A stretch of 64,000 bases of DNA from Triglochin maritima. Taxonomy: Eukaryota; Streptophyta; Magnoliopsida; Alismatales; Juncaginaceae. Positions within the stretch are counted from its first letter, which is position 1, and the number at the start of each line of letters is the position of its first letter. A program made the translations under genes and the position numbers. The notes beneath the pieces are model-generated. The model saw nothing but the letters and a program-made list of their open reading frames with translations, searched no databases and had not been told where the DNA came from. This document shows, piece by piece, positions 22,139-34,752 of the stretch. The stretch covers positions 22,298,501 to 22,362,500 of the forward strand of contig OY821787.1 in NCBI GenBank assembly GCA_963682175.1, read 5' to 3'.

Positions 22139-24862
22139 TCACAACGTTGTACACACGTGAACCAAACGTAAAATGTTTTTTAGAACAACAAAAAACTAAG
22201 AAGGGTGCGTAGATAAGAAGACCAGAGGACATAGAAGAGAGGGGAGTCGTCCGCAATCTATGAGGTATGGATGGAGGTAGAACACAAGCAATCAAACACG
22301 ACTCAAACAACTTATGGTTATAGGTCCTTAGGCTAGACGAAGCCTAACTTTGAGATCACTAATCTCGACACACCTCACCTCCCTACAATGAAGACCACAA
22401 ATGCCCAGCAAGTGATACCAGATCCAGAGATCTCGTATACCTTCTACTATCGACATGACTGGCGACACTGATCAGGTCATAACGGTCTCAACTGAATCAC
22501 TCTCCTAGTGCGTCCGTAATCCTTATGGGCCAATGTCTACTTGCTTTAGAATTAAGGTATTAGAGGTGGTTTTTGAGGCAAAAGACGGGGTGATGAAATC
22601 CCCACCTTATTTTTGTACACTATAGGTGGTGCCCCTTAATTTGATTTTATTCTTAAATTAACAAGCAACGCACCAAACAAACACTCACCTCACTCTTGTT
22701 TCAATACAAACCTTACTTTTTTGCAAAGCAAAAGGGAGGCGCAGCCTCGAATTTTATTGATTTGTGTAAACGGACTTACATACAAACCAACCCAACAAAC
22801 ACACACCCAAAGCATTCGGAACTTGCTGGGTACAAGCTCAGATTCATTCCTAGCACATTTCTATCACAAGTTCACCATCTACGACAATGAATTACAGCAT
22901 GCTCCGCATTGCTTAGCTATTACTTAATTTAAATCTACACAAACGAAAGAGACCCATTGCTACCTCCATGTTGTCGCGAATGTCGCCCTCTCATGCTCGT
23001 CTTCCTTTCCTTCCAGCATACCAAGCCCTTTTATCCGAATCACATCCTTCACATGCTGAATAACGGACTCCACTCGTCGTTCCTCACCCTCCATACATCG
23101 CCTATTCCGTTCAGCCCAACACTCGAACACCACAGCTCCCAAAGCTAACTTCAGCGTTAGTGCCCCATGCTTTGTAGGTGTACTCCATGTCTGAATCCTA
23201 TAAATCTCCTCGAAAGTAGCTGCAACCATGCGACCCATATCTCCTCCGATCCTCCGGATTTCTTCCCATACAATTTGTACGAATGGGCACTCCCAGAATA
23301 GGTGCTTTAACTCCTCGTATGCATTCTTACATAGTTCACACCTTGACACCATGCATAGCTTTAGCCCCCTCTGTCGCATCATGTCATGAGTAGGTAGCTT
23401 CCCATGCATTGTCCTCCATAATGTCAACGCATGCTTTGGGACAACCCATTTGTGCCACACCATTGTTCCCCACCTAACGACGGGTCTTTCCGGCTTGACC
23501 CACTTCCACGTATCCCTCAAGGTAAGAGTGCTTCGAGTGGCACCCATCCATGAGAGCTCATCCTCCCCCTGGTCCACCTGGATGGTAGACAACCAGGCCC
23601 AAAGTTGTGTGAGAGCTCGGGAGCGTAGTCGAGGCACTCTCCACCTACCATCTTCGAGGAAGTGGGACACGGTGATATCCTGAGGGACCCCTAGATCATA
23701 CCTCATTCTCTCCCCCTCCGGTAAGGTTAGAAGTGGTGGTCCACACCAAGGATCCTCAAAGAACTTCACCCTCCCCCATCACCTATTCTGAAAATCAGTT
23801 TCTCCCTCGCCATATTCCGAACTCGCATGAGACCTCGCCATGCCCAGGAGCAATTTGCTGGAGGCCGCATTATCCATATGGACTTCCTCCTTAGGTACTT
23901 ACTCCGCAAGCAAGAGTCCCAAAGGGATGTATCATGTGATGCAATGATCCAAAATAAGCATAGAAGGCCTGCATCGTTCCAATCCACCAATCGCCGCAAA
24001 CCGAGGCCTCCTTCCCGCCTCGGAGTGCATATGTCCTGCCACGAGACAGCAGCCAACCTCTTCGTTCCCCCCCAAACAAAATGCATCATCAATCTTTCTA
24101 TTTCGTGAAGCACACTCCGTGGTACGAGAAAGGCCGAAATCGAATAAATACTAAAGGACGTAAGCACACTACGCACTAGTTCCACTCGCCCCGCCATGGA
24201 GAGGAGCTTGCCCTACCATGAGCTCAGCCTCCCCCATACCTTGTCTAGGAGAGCTTCACAATGCGTCTTCGTAAACCTTGATGAAAAAAGTGGCAACCCA
24301 AGATATGTCACCGGGAAGGTGCTCTGCTGCATACGAAGATGGCTGCAAATCCACTCCTCGTCCGGTGTGCTCCCTCCCACGAATACTTGGCTCTTAGAGT
24401 GAATGAATCTACTAATGCATGAATGAGTGTTAAGGAATGCGTACCTTTCTCCAGCAATCAACGATAGAAATAAAACTAAGAGAAGACAAGTAACATGCTC
24501 AAGTCATTACTATATGATCCATGACCTAAACATAGCAAAAACCTAATCTTTGGCTCTGGGTTTTAGTGTCCATGTTGATCAAAGGGGATTTTTGGGTTAA
24601 GAGGTAAACTGGGAGCGGTAAAATAATACAAACCAATGAAGCAATATGCTCCCAGACACCAAACATGAAGTGTGAGGTACAGGAGAAACCATAGGACTAG
24701 CAGAAAGTACCAGACCGCTACCTGGTGGTCTATTTTGCTCCAAATGCAACTCCTGAACTCCCACTGAAATCTAAATCTCACTTGATCACCTGGACAACAC
24801 TACAACTAAAACAAAAATTAAAATCACTGGAATCACCTAAACAAAGGTTGGGACAAGGCGCT
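22139..24862 (-). other. Ath-I 5' leader, split by a LINE
   Basis: Non-coding leader between primer site and gag. It shares TAGACGAAGCCTAACTTTGAG, CCAGCAAGTGATACCAGATCC-like and GATGAAATCCCCACCTTAT blocks with the other leaders. The LINE at 22717-24400 interrupts it. A degraded palindrome (AGACCGCTACCTGGTGGTCT) lies near 24713. No gene other than the LINE remnant is seen. Confidence 0.65.
22717..24400 (-). mobile_element. 5'-truncated L1-like LINE (copy b) with ORF2 remnant
   Basis: Minus-strand LINE fragment. The 3' end is at the T-run 22717-22722 next to GCAAAGCAAAAGGG, the complement of copy a's 3' end. ORF2 remnant from 24400: HSKSQVFVGGSTPDEEWIC, FPVTYLGLPLFSSRFTK, AGRVELVRSVLTSFSIYSIS, FLVPRSVLHEIERLM, then WCGPPLLTLPEGERMRYDLG, WKWVKPERPVVRW, HKWVVPKHALTLWR and the zinc-binding RT-associated segment CELCKNAYEELKHLFWEC. 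The last 269 codons (23769-22960) are still open. The RT catalytic core and everything upstream are missing. It is more truncated but less decayed than copy a; no clear TSD was found. Confidence 0.88.
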
Positions 24863-24879
24863 CCCCGACAACGACGCCG
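24863..24879 (-). other. Ath-I tRNA primer-binding site (decayed)
   Basis: The plus strand reads CCCCGACAACGACGCCG, three differences from the CCCCGGCAACGGCGCCA seen in D1. It marks 24880 onward as the 5' LTR of a minus-strand Athila. The usual AGTTTTT spacer and the last bases of the LTR are deleted here. Confidence 0.8.
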
Positions 24880-25101
24880 ATTAACCGCAAGTTCACGACC
24901 ATCGGTGAAGACGGGGCAAGTACGGATAGATCCACAATGAGCATTGCCAAGCTTTGAGTAGGAAAAATCAAGTGGGAAATAACGGTTGAAGAAGGGATTA
25001 TTATGCTACTACTGAAAAGATGATTACACTAGGAATGCAAAACAAACTAGATTACGATGCAAATGACAACAAAAGAAATTCAGCAAAGGATGTGGAGTGC
25101 G

Positions 25102-27881
25102 TGTTGGACAAAGTTTAGTCCAACACCATTGTGTTTGCCGATCTGAGGTTTGGTATGCACTAGTGGAGATCCACCGATTGTGTGGACTGTGGTGCACCAT
25201 CCGAATTTCAGAGGTGGCTGAGCACCTCCATCTCTACCACGACTTGGGATTCAGTCTTCCTTAGTGGTTTGCTGGAAAAACCAGAGGAAGTGGGCTCGAT
25301 CATGGAGAGCTAGTTGGGAGGGGTTCTGCTTGCATGTTGAGTGATGTGTTAATAACCCTATGGTGTTGAATCTTGTGATCTTTTGGATGTTATGTTCAGG
25401 CATGATATTGTGATCAAGTTCAGATTGTCTCACATGGTATGCTTACTGATGCTAGATGTCATAATCACGTGTTATTTTTTTTTATTTGGATCAGGCGTCA
25501 TTATATGTTATTGATTTCAAATCTGGTTTCTATGGTGATCTGATTTTTTGTTCAAGGAATGCTGCATTTATCGATTGGAATGTTAAGATGAATTAAAGGT
25601 GTGATTTTATCCCAGTCATGACTAATCAATATATATGCTCCAATTTGTAATTTCTCTAAGATATACTCCTTACAACATCTGAGCACAAGTTATATAGTTT
25701 AGTTTAAACATTGATGCAATCGGTATAGATGCATGTAACGACTCAAATGTTGCTATGAGTTTCTTTAGTCTGATTTTATCCCAGCATTGTATAGTTATGG
25801 GTATGATCTGATTTCCATAAACCTTCTCTGATATGACTTGTATGCTCTTACATGAAACTATATCAGAATTTGTATTTGAGTCATGCTACTTACCCTATGA
25901 CGTCTAGTTTTGCACAGATCCTTAGGCATGTAGATTTATATCGATTATGAATATGGTAAGACTCTTAACTTCCAGATGTATGCTTTCCATGTTAGATTAC
26001 CGATATCTTCATATATTAATTCTTGTTCATATAATCTTGGACCATGTTCTGAATCACAAGCGTCTAATGCATGTACGTTCTGAAATTATGATGTGTGAAA
26101 TCGGTTGGATTATATGTGTTGTTGTGGTGACATTTTGTTGAGTTGATTCCTTCCAGCGGTGACCATAACCCACTCATGATCTGATTTTGTCTACCTTCTC
26201 TGATGTTATCATTATGCTTTCTTTTAGAAATAAATTATGTACTCGTCCATGATGTATGCAACTCATTCCATGACTTCTTGTAATGTGTTAATCCGAACAC
26301 ATGCACGTATATTATTTTGGGATATATGTAGACTCCTGATCTCATATGCATGTTTCACCATGTAGTATTATTGATTAATATATTGTTTCATGTCCATTTA
26401 ATTCTCTGATCATGTCCATAGTTGCAAGATTCAAACACATTTATGTCTTGGAATTTTTGACTCATGCTATCGAATGCTTGTAGTATTTTACTACGATACT
26501 GTTTACTGTTGTACATATTCTATTACTCATTTCATGTTAGGAAGATATAATGGTACGCATGAGATAGCTGTTGGAAACAGGAAATTGCACTACATGAAAA
26601 GGCTAACCGAATAGTTTTGATTCTAGTATGTGCATGATGCTATGCCCTGAACTGTTGAAACCAGAAGTAACTTCCCATCCCATCATGCATGCCTGCCAAT
26701 CACTTGTATTGTCATGATTTCATTGTGGGAGCTTATATTATTCATATAGTCTCAATCTTAGTATGTTTAATATATAGTACAACTAATGCAAATTTTAGGT
26801 GCGATTACAGGTTGAGTTTATAGCCTCGATGTCTTGCATGATGAGGCCTGAAATCTGTCACTTTATAGTCTCATATACCTCCTAATTATACTTATATTTG
26901 TGCTTGAATAAATTCAAAAGCCATGAATGTGTTACTATAGATTGAAGTAATTGTTGTATAATCATCGCATCATGACCCATAGCTCCTGCTGATTGCATGT
27001 TCGTTTTCCATGAGCCATAATTACCATATCATGTGCTTTGCCAATTTTTTTATAATTGTTTCTGCTACTGTTATGGGTATGATGATGCAGGTGCATGAAA
27101 GTAAGTTCATGTTGTGATGTTATGACTACGATTTCATGATATAATTGTTGACTAGATGCATCTTGTGCATGTGTATGATCTACCAAGATCTAGTATTATT
27201 ACATGTTTTATTGCTTTCTATACACGTTATGTGCATGTAGATATATATCCAATGAGAGCTTGTTTCCATTACATGATTTATTTGCTGCCTAAATACACCA
27301 TGTGCACGTACGTTTATCTATAGAGAGCTTGTTATTCCTTCTTCATTAAATTGTTGTCTTGATACATTACATGTATGTTATGTATATATTTAGTTGCGGG
27401 AACTATATGATCTCATGATTAGCTTGCTGTTAAATACCATATGTTATGTACATTTAGTGGCAGCTAAGATGTCGCATATGTATTTACATATTAGTTGCTG
27501 GATATTTTATGATTGTCAAAGTATCATATGTTCATACATTATTACTTGCTGGATTTCATGTGACCCTTATAATTAGGTTACTGACAATATATATTATGAT
27601 CATGTATAATTACTTGCTGGATTTTTAGGTGATCTTCATCGTTAAATTGCTATCCACATGTCCTATTTTCTCTTATTATTAGTTGTTAGATTCTTGCGAT
27701 TGGTTCATGATTTGTTCTCAGAATCTTTGGCTGTTATGGCACATGTATTTCATCGTCCTATAGCTTTTGTTACCGTTGTTTGAGTGTGGAAATGATGGGA
27801 GGATATTGTATCCCAAGTTTTTTGGTTGAGAGTTAGGGATAGCAAATTTCGAGGACGAAATTTTGTTTAAGGGGTGTAGGT
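25102..27881 (+). mobile_element. Tekay/Del-like remnant: truncated LTR and 3' internal end
   Basis: AT-rich, without any coding similarity I recognise. CCACCGATTGTGTGGACTGT near 25162 matches CCACCGATCGGGTGGACTGT near 28617 in the adjacent LTR, which suggests that most of this stretch is a diverged LTR copy lacking its first several hundred bases. Near 27841-27880 it ends in TTTCGAGGACGAAATTTTG and TTTAAGGGG, the phrase that precedes the 3' LTR in Tekay/Del chromoviruses; the AAGGGG run is the polypurine tract. No primer site, gag or pol is seen, so the internal region has been deleted. Confidence 0.5.
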
Positions 27882-30800
27882 TGTAAGACCCGCTCTCCGG
27901 TACCTTTTTAAGTCTTATTCATCCTTATTCCCGAGTTTGAGTTTTCTTGATGAATGATGTTAGTTGTGTGATTTTATGCTTTGTTTTGGAAAAATTTCCT
28001 TTCAGGGAAAGTTTCATTTTTGGGCGAGTTAATGTGACTCATGGACGGGTTCGACCCGTCGGGCAGTTTTCCAATCGATTGACTTAATCGGGTCGTTCGG
28101 ATGCAATTCGTGTGTGTGGTTTGGCTTGTGCTTTCAGGACGCATTTAGGGCTGAGGTGTGAAGGCTGTGTGACGTGAATGACACATCAGCAAGAGCAAAT
28201 CTCTTGAGATTTGCAAACTTTTGAATTGGGAGCTTTTTGGTAAGTTTTGATTGGCCTTCAATTGCAATCACTCCTTGCCTTTTGTGTTGGTTTCCTTGAG
28301 ACATACACAACCCTAACCAGCCGTCCCATACCTCCCCTCCCTTCTCTTCTCCACACCATCCACCTCAGACCACCTCCACCTCCCTCTCCGGCGAGCTACT
28401 GGACTGATCTCCGGCAAGATTGGTAGAGCAAGCTAGTGGGCATCATTTGTGCGGCTAGAAGAGGAGTGGTGATCTCCGGCTAAGCTCAGTCTTTTCCTTG
28501 CTGATGAGGTATGCCTCTAGCCCTTTGCTTAGGATATAGTGGTGGGTGTTGGGCGTAATGCTGCTCAATACCAGTGGTTGGTATGTCATGAGGACTAGGC
28601 TTTGCACAACAAGAGTGCCACCGATCGGGTGGACTGTGGTGCAAATCAAGTCTTCATTAGGTGACCATGCATCCCTTCCCTCTAGCACGTTATCTTCTCC
28701 ATGTCTCCGGGGTGGTTGATGTAGAAATCAGTAGGGAGGGGACGGGGCAGGGGGAGTATGTCGGGTGGGGTTGTACGTGCATCTTGCGTGAGGTACAACT
28801 CTACGCGTATGGTCTGGTTTTTTTAGATTCTTTGATGGTTTGTTAATATGTTTATCATGCTGTAGCATAATCCTTCTCCTGGTCATATTATTGATTAGTG
28901 ATTCCACTTATTGGCATGATTTGCTGACTCTTTATGTATATATTTGTCATAAAGCATCATTAGTCTCAGATCTGGTGTTATGTGTGATTTGTCAAAACTG
29001 TCCAGATTCTCATGCAAGAGGAGCTTGATAATATTAGTTCTGATACTCATGTTTTGATTCATGATTTCATTCAGACTTTAGCATATACCTTGATACTGAT
29101 TTCAGATCGTTACTCATGCATTAATTACTACTCTGCTCGGATAGTATGTCAATGAGTCCTTGCTGATTTCAGATCATACATAGTCATGCTTAACTAATGT
29201 TTACATTCTGCTAACAAACCACGATAGTGTGCTGAAATGAGATCATATGTGTTCGTTATTATTTAGTAACCTTATTCTGACAATGTCCTATACTTGGATA
29301 CTGATTTTGGCTTTCATACGCATGTATTATTCGTGCCATAAATAGATGATTCTGTCACGATCGGTTGCTGACCCTAGGTCATGTAATCGTGCATCATTTC
29401 TTTAACCTATTGTATAACCTTTCATGACTTGTTTACAGATCATAGTACACATGTTCATGCATTAGCTCTGTTTTACATTCATATAAACCCTATTATGGTA
29501 TGGGATTCTAAGTTCCTAACATACATGTGCTCTGAAATGCATGTTGTAGAATACAGATTGCTTGCATATATGCCAGGAGATATCCATAGCATTGCTGATG
29601 CTATATGCATGTTTTGTCATGTGGTTCTACTTGTAGTTATTGAATTTTATACGTTTATAAACTCTGATCAAATTATGAGGTTTTGGTACAGTTGCATGCA
29701 CGCTCTGAAATCGACGAATGTATGTCTTCGATTATTATTGCATTCGACTATGGCATGTGTTTGCTTTCTTGAATCATCCCATTGTTTCTTTCATGTTGAT
29801 GCATTACTGATGTGATGTGTGATGTTGTGTTTGGGTATGACCCTTAGGATAATAGGCTTTATAACATCCTTATCATGACCCGTAGATGACTCGATTAGTT
29901 CTTATCTTGATTGTCGATCTGGTTATGATTGTTTGCTGTTGCGAGCTTTGTTTGTTTACTGATTAGGATGTCTGATTTCTGGGTTGGTTCAGGGCTGTTA
30001 GGAGGGTGTCCGGATACTCCTCCTTGAGCTCGTTCCATACACTGTAGTTGCATTAGATTTTTAGATGCTTTAGTAGCTTGCATTGCATTTAATCAGATTA
30101 ATAATTCTGGGCACATTTTGTTTTCTGGGCCGACGGGCCACGAGTGGGTCCTCTAGCTCCAGAGGCCATTCGCATAAGACCTTCACGTTGGGAGACCAGG
30201 CATAAGATAAGTCCTTGGCAGGCGCGCTGCCATTCTATCTCAGGGTAGGTGTTCCCAAGTTCGCGATGGCACCATGTAGGTCACTTGGCGCGAATTGGGA
30301 CACTTATCCGGCGCACCGCTTTGTGCCGAGCGGTGGGTCACTGTCAAGTGACCGCCTTTGACCAGCGAGGCTGGGTTCTGGTTCCTCTCGAGGAATGGTT
30401 CGGGTGCGCCCGACTGGCCCGACCTGTGGAGTCGTAGCCTTCTGTTGCATTTGATGCTTTTTGTTATGTTCTGACCAGCATGGTTCGTATTCTGGCTCCC
30501 TTGGAGGGTTTTCTACGGGTGTTACCTGATTGGCATGACTGTTGCAGTTGTAGTCTTCTGATGCATTATGTGCTTTCCGGTTTCTGTTTTGGATGCTTTT
30601 GTCTTAGATAGATTGAATACATTCTTCCATAAGACTATGATTGGGCTAGGGGCATACTGAGTTTTCTTAATTGAAAACTCACGCATTTGTTAATGCGGTG
30701 CTTGCAGGTACTTAGGTTCCGCAGAGGGCAGACTGGAAGAGTGTCGAAGATTCTGTACACGAGGGACATCCTTTGAAACTCGATGTATTGTAATTGGATC

Positions 30801-30995
30801 ATTTATGTATACATGGATAATCATTTGTTTCAGTTTTATACCCTTATCGTCCTATCCATGTATGTATGTTATGTATTGTTGAGTTAGTCGGTATTGCCTT
30901 TCTTTTGTAACCCCTTCGGTCTTCGCGGAAGTCTCTGATCGCGACAATTGTGTTCCTTTCCCAGTGTGCGTACCCGTGAGATAGGGGACGTTACA
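27882..30995 (+). mobile_element. Tekay/Del-like chromovirus 3' LTR
   Basis: 3114 bp bounded by TGTAAGACCC and GACGTTACA, which form a short terminal inverted repeat (TGTAA/TTACA). It follows a polypurine run, TTTAAGGGG, and the GAGGACGAAATTT phrase, which is established for Del/Tekay elements. It includes a purine/pyrimidine-rich segment near 28340-28400 (CCTCCACCTCCCTCTCCGGCG) and a GC-rich island. Several short frames (for example 29429-29815) have no recognisable similarity and are not proposed as genes. The right junction is Athila LTR sequence. Confidence 0.7.
30110..30437 (+). other. GC-rich island inside the Tekay-like LTR
   Basis: About 330 bp of clearly GC-rich sequence in an AT-rich LTR, with inverted short motifs such as GGTCACTTGGCGCG against GTCAAGTGACC and repeated GCGC blocks. 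It ends before TTGCATTTGATGC. It may be a structured or regulatory part of the LTR; no function is established. Confidence 0.45.
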
Positions 30996-31875
30996 AGAAG
31001 TGTCTAAAATTATGGCAAAACTCATGAGAAGAACAAAGCTAAGCATGGGAGGTGTCGGAATTTCATGGTAAAACTCATCAAAACAAAGTTTCTTCAATCA
31101 ATCAAGCGAGCAAACACTAATACAAACATACGACTAACATGTAGCATATCCAATAGGAAATTTCAGCCGATAAACGTAAGGAAACCAATCATGGGAAGTG
31201 TATGACAAATTTGGCAAACCAAACAAAAATTCCCGAGCATGTAGATGATTAAAACAAACCCGATAAACCTACAAACATTCAAGTCTACACAAAGGGGGAT
31301 GGAACTACTCACTACTCACTAGGCTAACATGTATATTGATTGATCGTTTTATTTAAACCGCAAGTGCACGACCGCGTTGAAGCGGTGGCAAGTATGGGTC
31401 ATCCACAGGGAGGTGTGTCGACGTTTGGTTTGTGCGAAGGCGAGTAGGAAAGAAGGGAGAGAAAGATGGATTACACTACACTACACTAATCTAAACTAGT
31501 AAACTAGCAAAGCTGAAATGAAATCACCAAACAAACTAAGCTAAACAACTACTGAAGAAGATAAACACTCAGGAATGAAAACCCCTAAGGGGTGGAGTGT
31601 GTGTGTGTGCACACGAAATAAGTATGGTGTTGAATGCATACAATAAGCTCAAGTTAGTTAGTGTTTGTTAATTCATAAGAGGTACCTAATGACAAAACCT
31701 ATCATCTACAATACTAAGTTATGTGATTAATATGAGCAATGCAAGGTTGTTATTAAGAACATAACAAGCATGGAGTGTACCTAACTATGGCAGAAACCAT
31801 CAAGTAAAGTTCTTATTAATTCAAGCAAGCATACTAATATCTCTCACAAACATTTATATCAAGCATTCATACCAT

Positions 31876-33285
31876 TGTTGAACGTTTTAATTAAACCGCA
31901 AGTGCACGGCCGCGTTGAAGCGGTGGCAAATACGGGTCGTCCTCAGGGAGGTGAGCAGCCTCTCGTTTGCATGAAATCAAGTGGCAAAAATAGGGGGAGA
32001 GAGATGTTTATGCTACTCTACTCTATACTACGCTAAGAAGTAGGAAATGCGAAAGGAAGAACCAAACAATGAAATAATAACTAAGCTAAGAACAAAGGAA
32101 GAATGCTGAATACAGAAATGGGAAAACCCCTAAGAGGTGGAGTGAGTGCATACATGCAAAGAGGTGGGTGTTGAATACATTCTTTAAGCACACGAAGGTG
32201 GTGTTTATCCAGCATAGGAAGTGTCTAAATGTTATGGAAAAACCTATCAATCTATTCACCAACTTAGTTGATTAACATTTACATATGCAAGTTGTTTATT
32301 TCAGAACCTAAACAAGCATGAGAGGTGTCTAATCATTTTGGCAAAACTCATCAAGTTATAAATTCTATCCTAAACAAGCAAGCATACATTCGTGTTTTAT
32401 CAACACATCAAAAATAAAGCATTCATCCCATTCTCTAATGCATGTATGTACATCTACTCCACCCCCCAAAGGGGACGGAACTACTCACTAAACATTACAC
32501 TAATTATCAAACTAAGCAAAGAAAGCATATTAAAACTAAGCTAGAAATAAAAGACGATTAAACTAAAACATGCACAAACAATAAAAGAAGCATAAACAAA
32601 CAATGAAAGAAACACAAAACTTTATTGATAAAATTACTCACATTTCAAGTAGCATCCTCCTACTTTAGTGTGTGCTTCAAGGCCTCACTTCTAGTAGGAA
32701 GAATAGCCACTTAAAATATGGAGTGATTATAATGGAAGGTGAAGAGTTCTATTTATAGCCATGGAAAAAGGCAAACCGGGACAATCCCCCGATGTGGGAC
32801 TAAACAGATACCAAAAATAGCATAAACATCCTCTAATACATGTGCTGGAGCAATTTTAGCGGATTTGGGCCAAAATGGACCGCCAATTAGCGGTCTTGGA
32901 CCACCAATTGGCGGTCTATATGGTTCAGATCCTGCTCATTGTTGTTGTGGGCTTTTCTTGGTATATTTTCTGGTCTTTGATGCATTTAATTGCTTTCTAG
33001 GAGCTCCGACCCGAATCGAATTGCTAAAATACTCCCCATGATGGTGTGGAGTATTCTATTTTGCTCTTATGTCCTTTTGTCTTATGTTCAGGTCCTTCTC
33101 CCTTGCATCTCAGTCTCCAGATCTCACAATTCAATCCTTTTTCCCAGTTTTTTGGTCCTTTTATGCTTCATCTCTTCAAACCTATTTATTCCTAAAAACT
33201 AAACATAAAACTCATAACATAGCATTGTTTAGGGGAAAGATAATGGATATAAGATACAAATATAAGCATGAAATGATGTCAATTA
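31876..33285 (-). repeat. Ath-D2 left (3') LTR
   Basis: 1410 bp from TGTTGAACG to GATGTCAATTA (terminal CA mutated to TA). It has the U5 stem CCGC-GTTGAA-GCGG, the C/G hairpin at 32456-32490, a minus TATA box near 32746-32760 and paired U3 palindromes at 32878-32918. Confidence 0.92.
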
Positions 33286-34752
33286 AATACCCGCACACCT
33301 AACTTTTACTAGTCCCGAGCAAAACAAAGAAAGAGAAAAGCATACGAAAAACAAGAAATCCTAACACACTTTCGTAGGAATCACGGTTGCACATAGCACG
33401 TGCAACAAGCCATTAAACCTCCTTGTCGCCAAGGAGGAGGAGTGTTGTCTCCTGAAGGTTTTTAGCGGATATACCCACAAAATCCGAACAAAATGCATTA
33501 ATCAATCTAGCTACACGACCCGTTGGACTCATATTGTCGATCATGGGACGCGGTAACACTACGGGTCGACTCAATAAATGTAATCGATGCACACACCTAG
33601 CCTAATGAGTTATTCGTGAAAGTTAGTAAAGGACTTAAGTGAAAGACATGACAACCTTATCCTCTGAATGTGATACAATGTGTAAAGTCCATTTTGGTTC
33701 TTATTTGACACTTTTTTCCTTTATTTTCATTAGAGCATTTTATTGTTTGGTGTTTGATTCTCCCAGGGTCGGGTTTCATGCATCATTGCCTATGAGGACT
33801 TACACTATCATGTACACCTTCCCCCAAACCTATTTTCCCGAGTGATAGGAGTCGTGCGAGAAGAGAGAACACCACTTATTTATATATCTACATGGGAACC
33901 AAAACCCCTAACTTAAGTTTCACAAAAAGAGATTAAGGGCCCTTGACTACGACAAACTTCCTTATACTAATAGACACGAATTATTTGACACACAAGGTTC
34001 AGGGTGGACTTCTTTAAATGTTTGAGTGCTGAAACCCTATGATTACACGCCCCCCGAGGGAAAACCGGGGTGCATCCTAACGACTCGATAAGACCTAAAG
34101 CCAGTAAAGCAAAAATCCTAATGCATCAAGTTCAAGACGATTTTGGGAGCTTCCTTTTTACTTTGCCTCTCAACGGTTTTGCACATGCTAAACACACGCA
34201 AAACCTACAAAACATTTTCTTTCGCAAACACATGAAGATTTTGAAAGAAATGTGAAAATTTTAAAGCACTAGGCAAGCAAAAGAAGACAAGTCACCCAAG
34301 GATCATGACAAGCAGATATATCAATGTTAAATGCAGCACACTAGCATGACCCTAACAATACACACAAAAAGAAAACAAAATCAAAAAAGAAAAAAACTCG
34401 ACTATGTACACACGTAAAACACCCCCACACCTACTTCATGCATTGTCCTCAATGAATGTGAACAAGATACTACATATAGATATGCATGAAAAAGAAAGAT
34501 CTCACCAACATGAAGTACAAAGGGACGTTCAGGGTCATGTTGATGGACACAAACCCAAATTCCCTCAAAACCTGTGAGAAGCTGAAGAAGGGAGATAAAT
34601 ACGTGAAGAGATTGGGCCCAAGTACACAAGGGTTGGGGCCCACAACAATCGATGCTCACTGAAGGAGTCTTTTATTACACACTTTTTTTCTTTTTTCTTT
34701 TTATTTTTTACAAGATATATGCATCAACCAAGATATTCTCATAATCATTTGG
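33286..34752 (-). other. Ath-D2 3' non-coding region with polypurine tract
   Basis: The plus-strand AATACCCGCACACCT at 33286-33300 is the complement of the polypurine tract. The rest matches the 3' regions of D1 and B and carries a T-rich run near 34680-34712. It contains no gene; the small frames inside are not conserved as proteins. Confidence 0.75.

Larger units (their letters stand above)
24880..31336 (-). mobile_element. Ath-I right (5') LTR, first part, interrupted
   Basis: LTR text at 24880-25101 (ATTAACCGCAAGTTCACGACC, U5 stem with a G-T wobble) and 30996-31336 is separated by the Tekay-like remnant. It stops at TATAT (31332-31336), where Ath-B inserted; the LTR resumes at 62558. Its closest match is the inverted LTR at 106-1672 (AAAGAAATTCAGCAAA, CCAATAGGAAATTTCAGCC). 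About 100 bp that should lie between GATGTGGAGTG and AAGTGTCTAAA are missing at the Tekay insertion, so no TSD is left there. Confidence 0.8.

Noticed and set aside
22717..24400. Target-site duplication of LINE copy b
   Set aside because: Flanks CCTTAC and TCTAC resemble each other, but the host sequence repeats similar text there, so no TSD can be claimed.
29429..29815. 128-codon plus-strand frame in an AT-rich region
   Set aside because: It lies inside the Tekay-like LTR, with no motif and His/Cys/Met-rich low-complexity coding; most likely chance.
25102..30995. Complete LTR element with two LTRs
   Set aside because: No primer-binding site and no matching left LTR end were found; only a partial, diverged LTR-like stretch is on the left.
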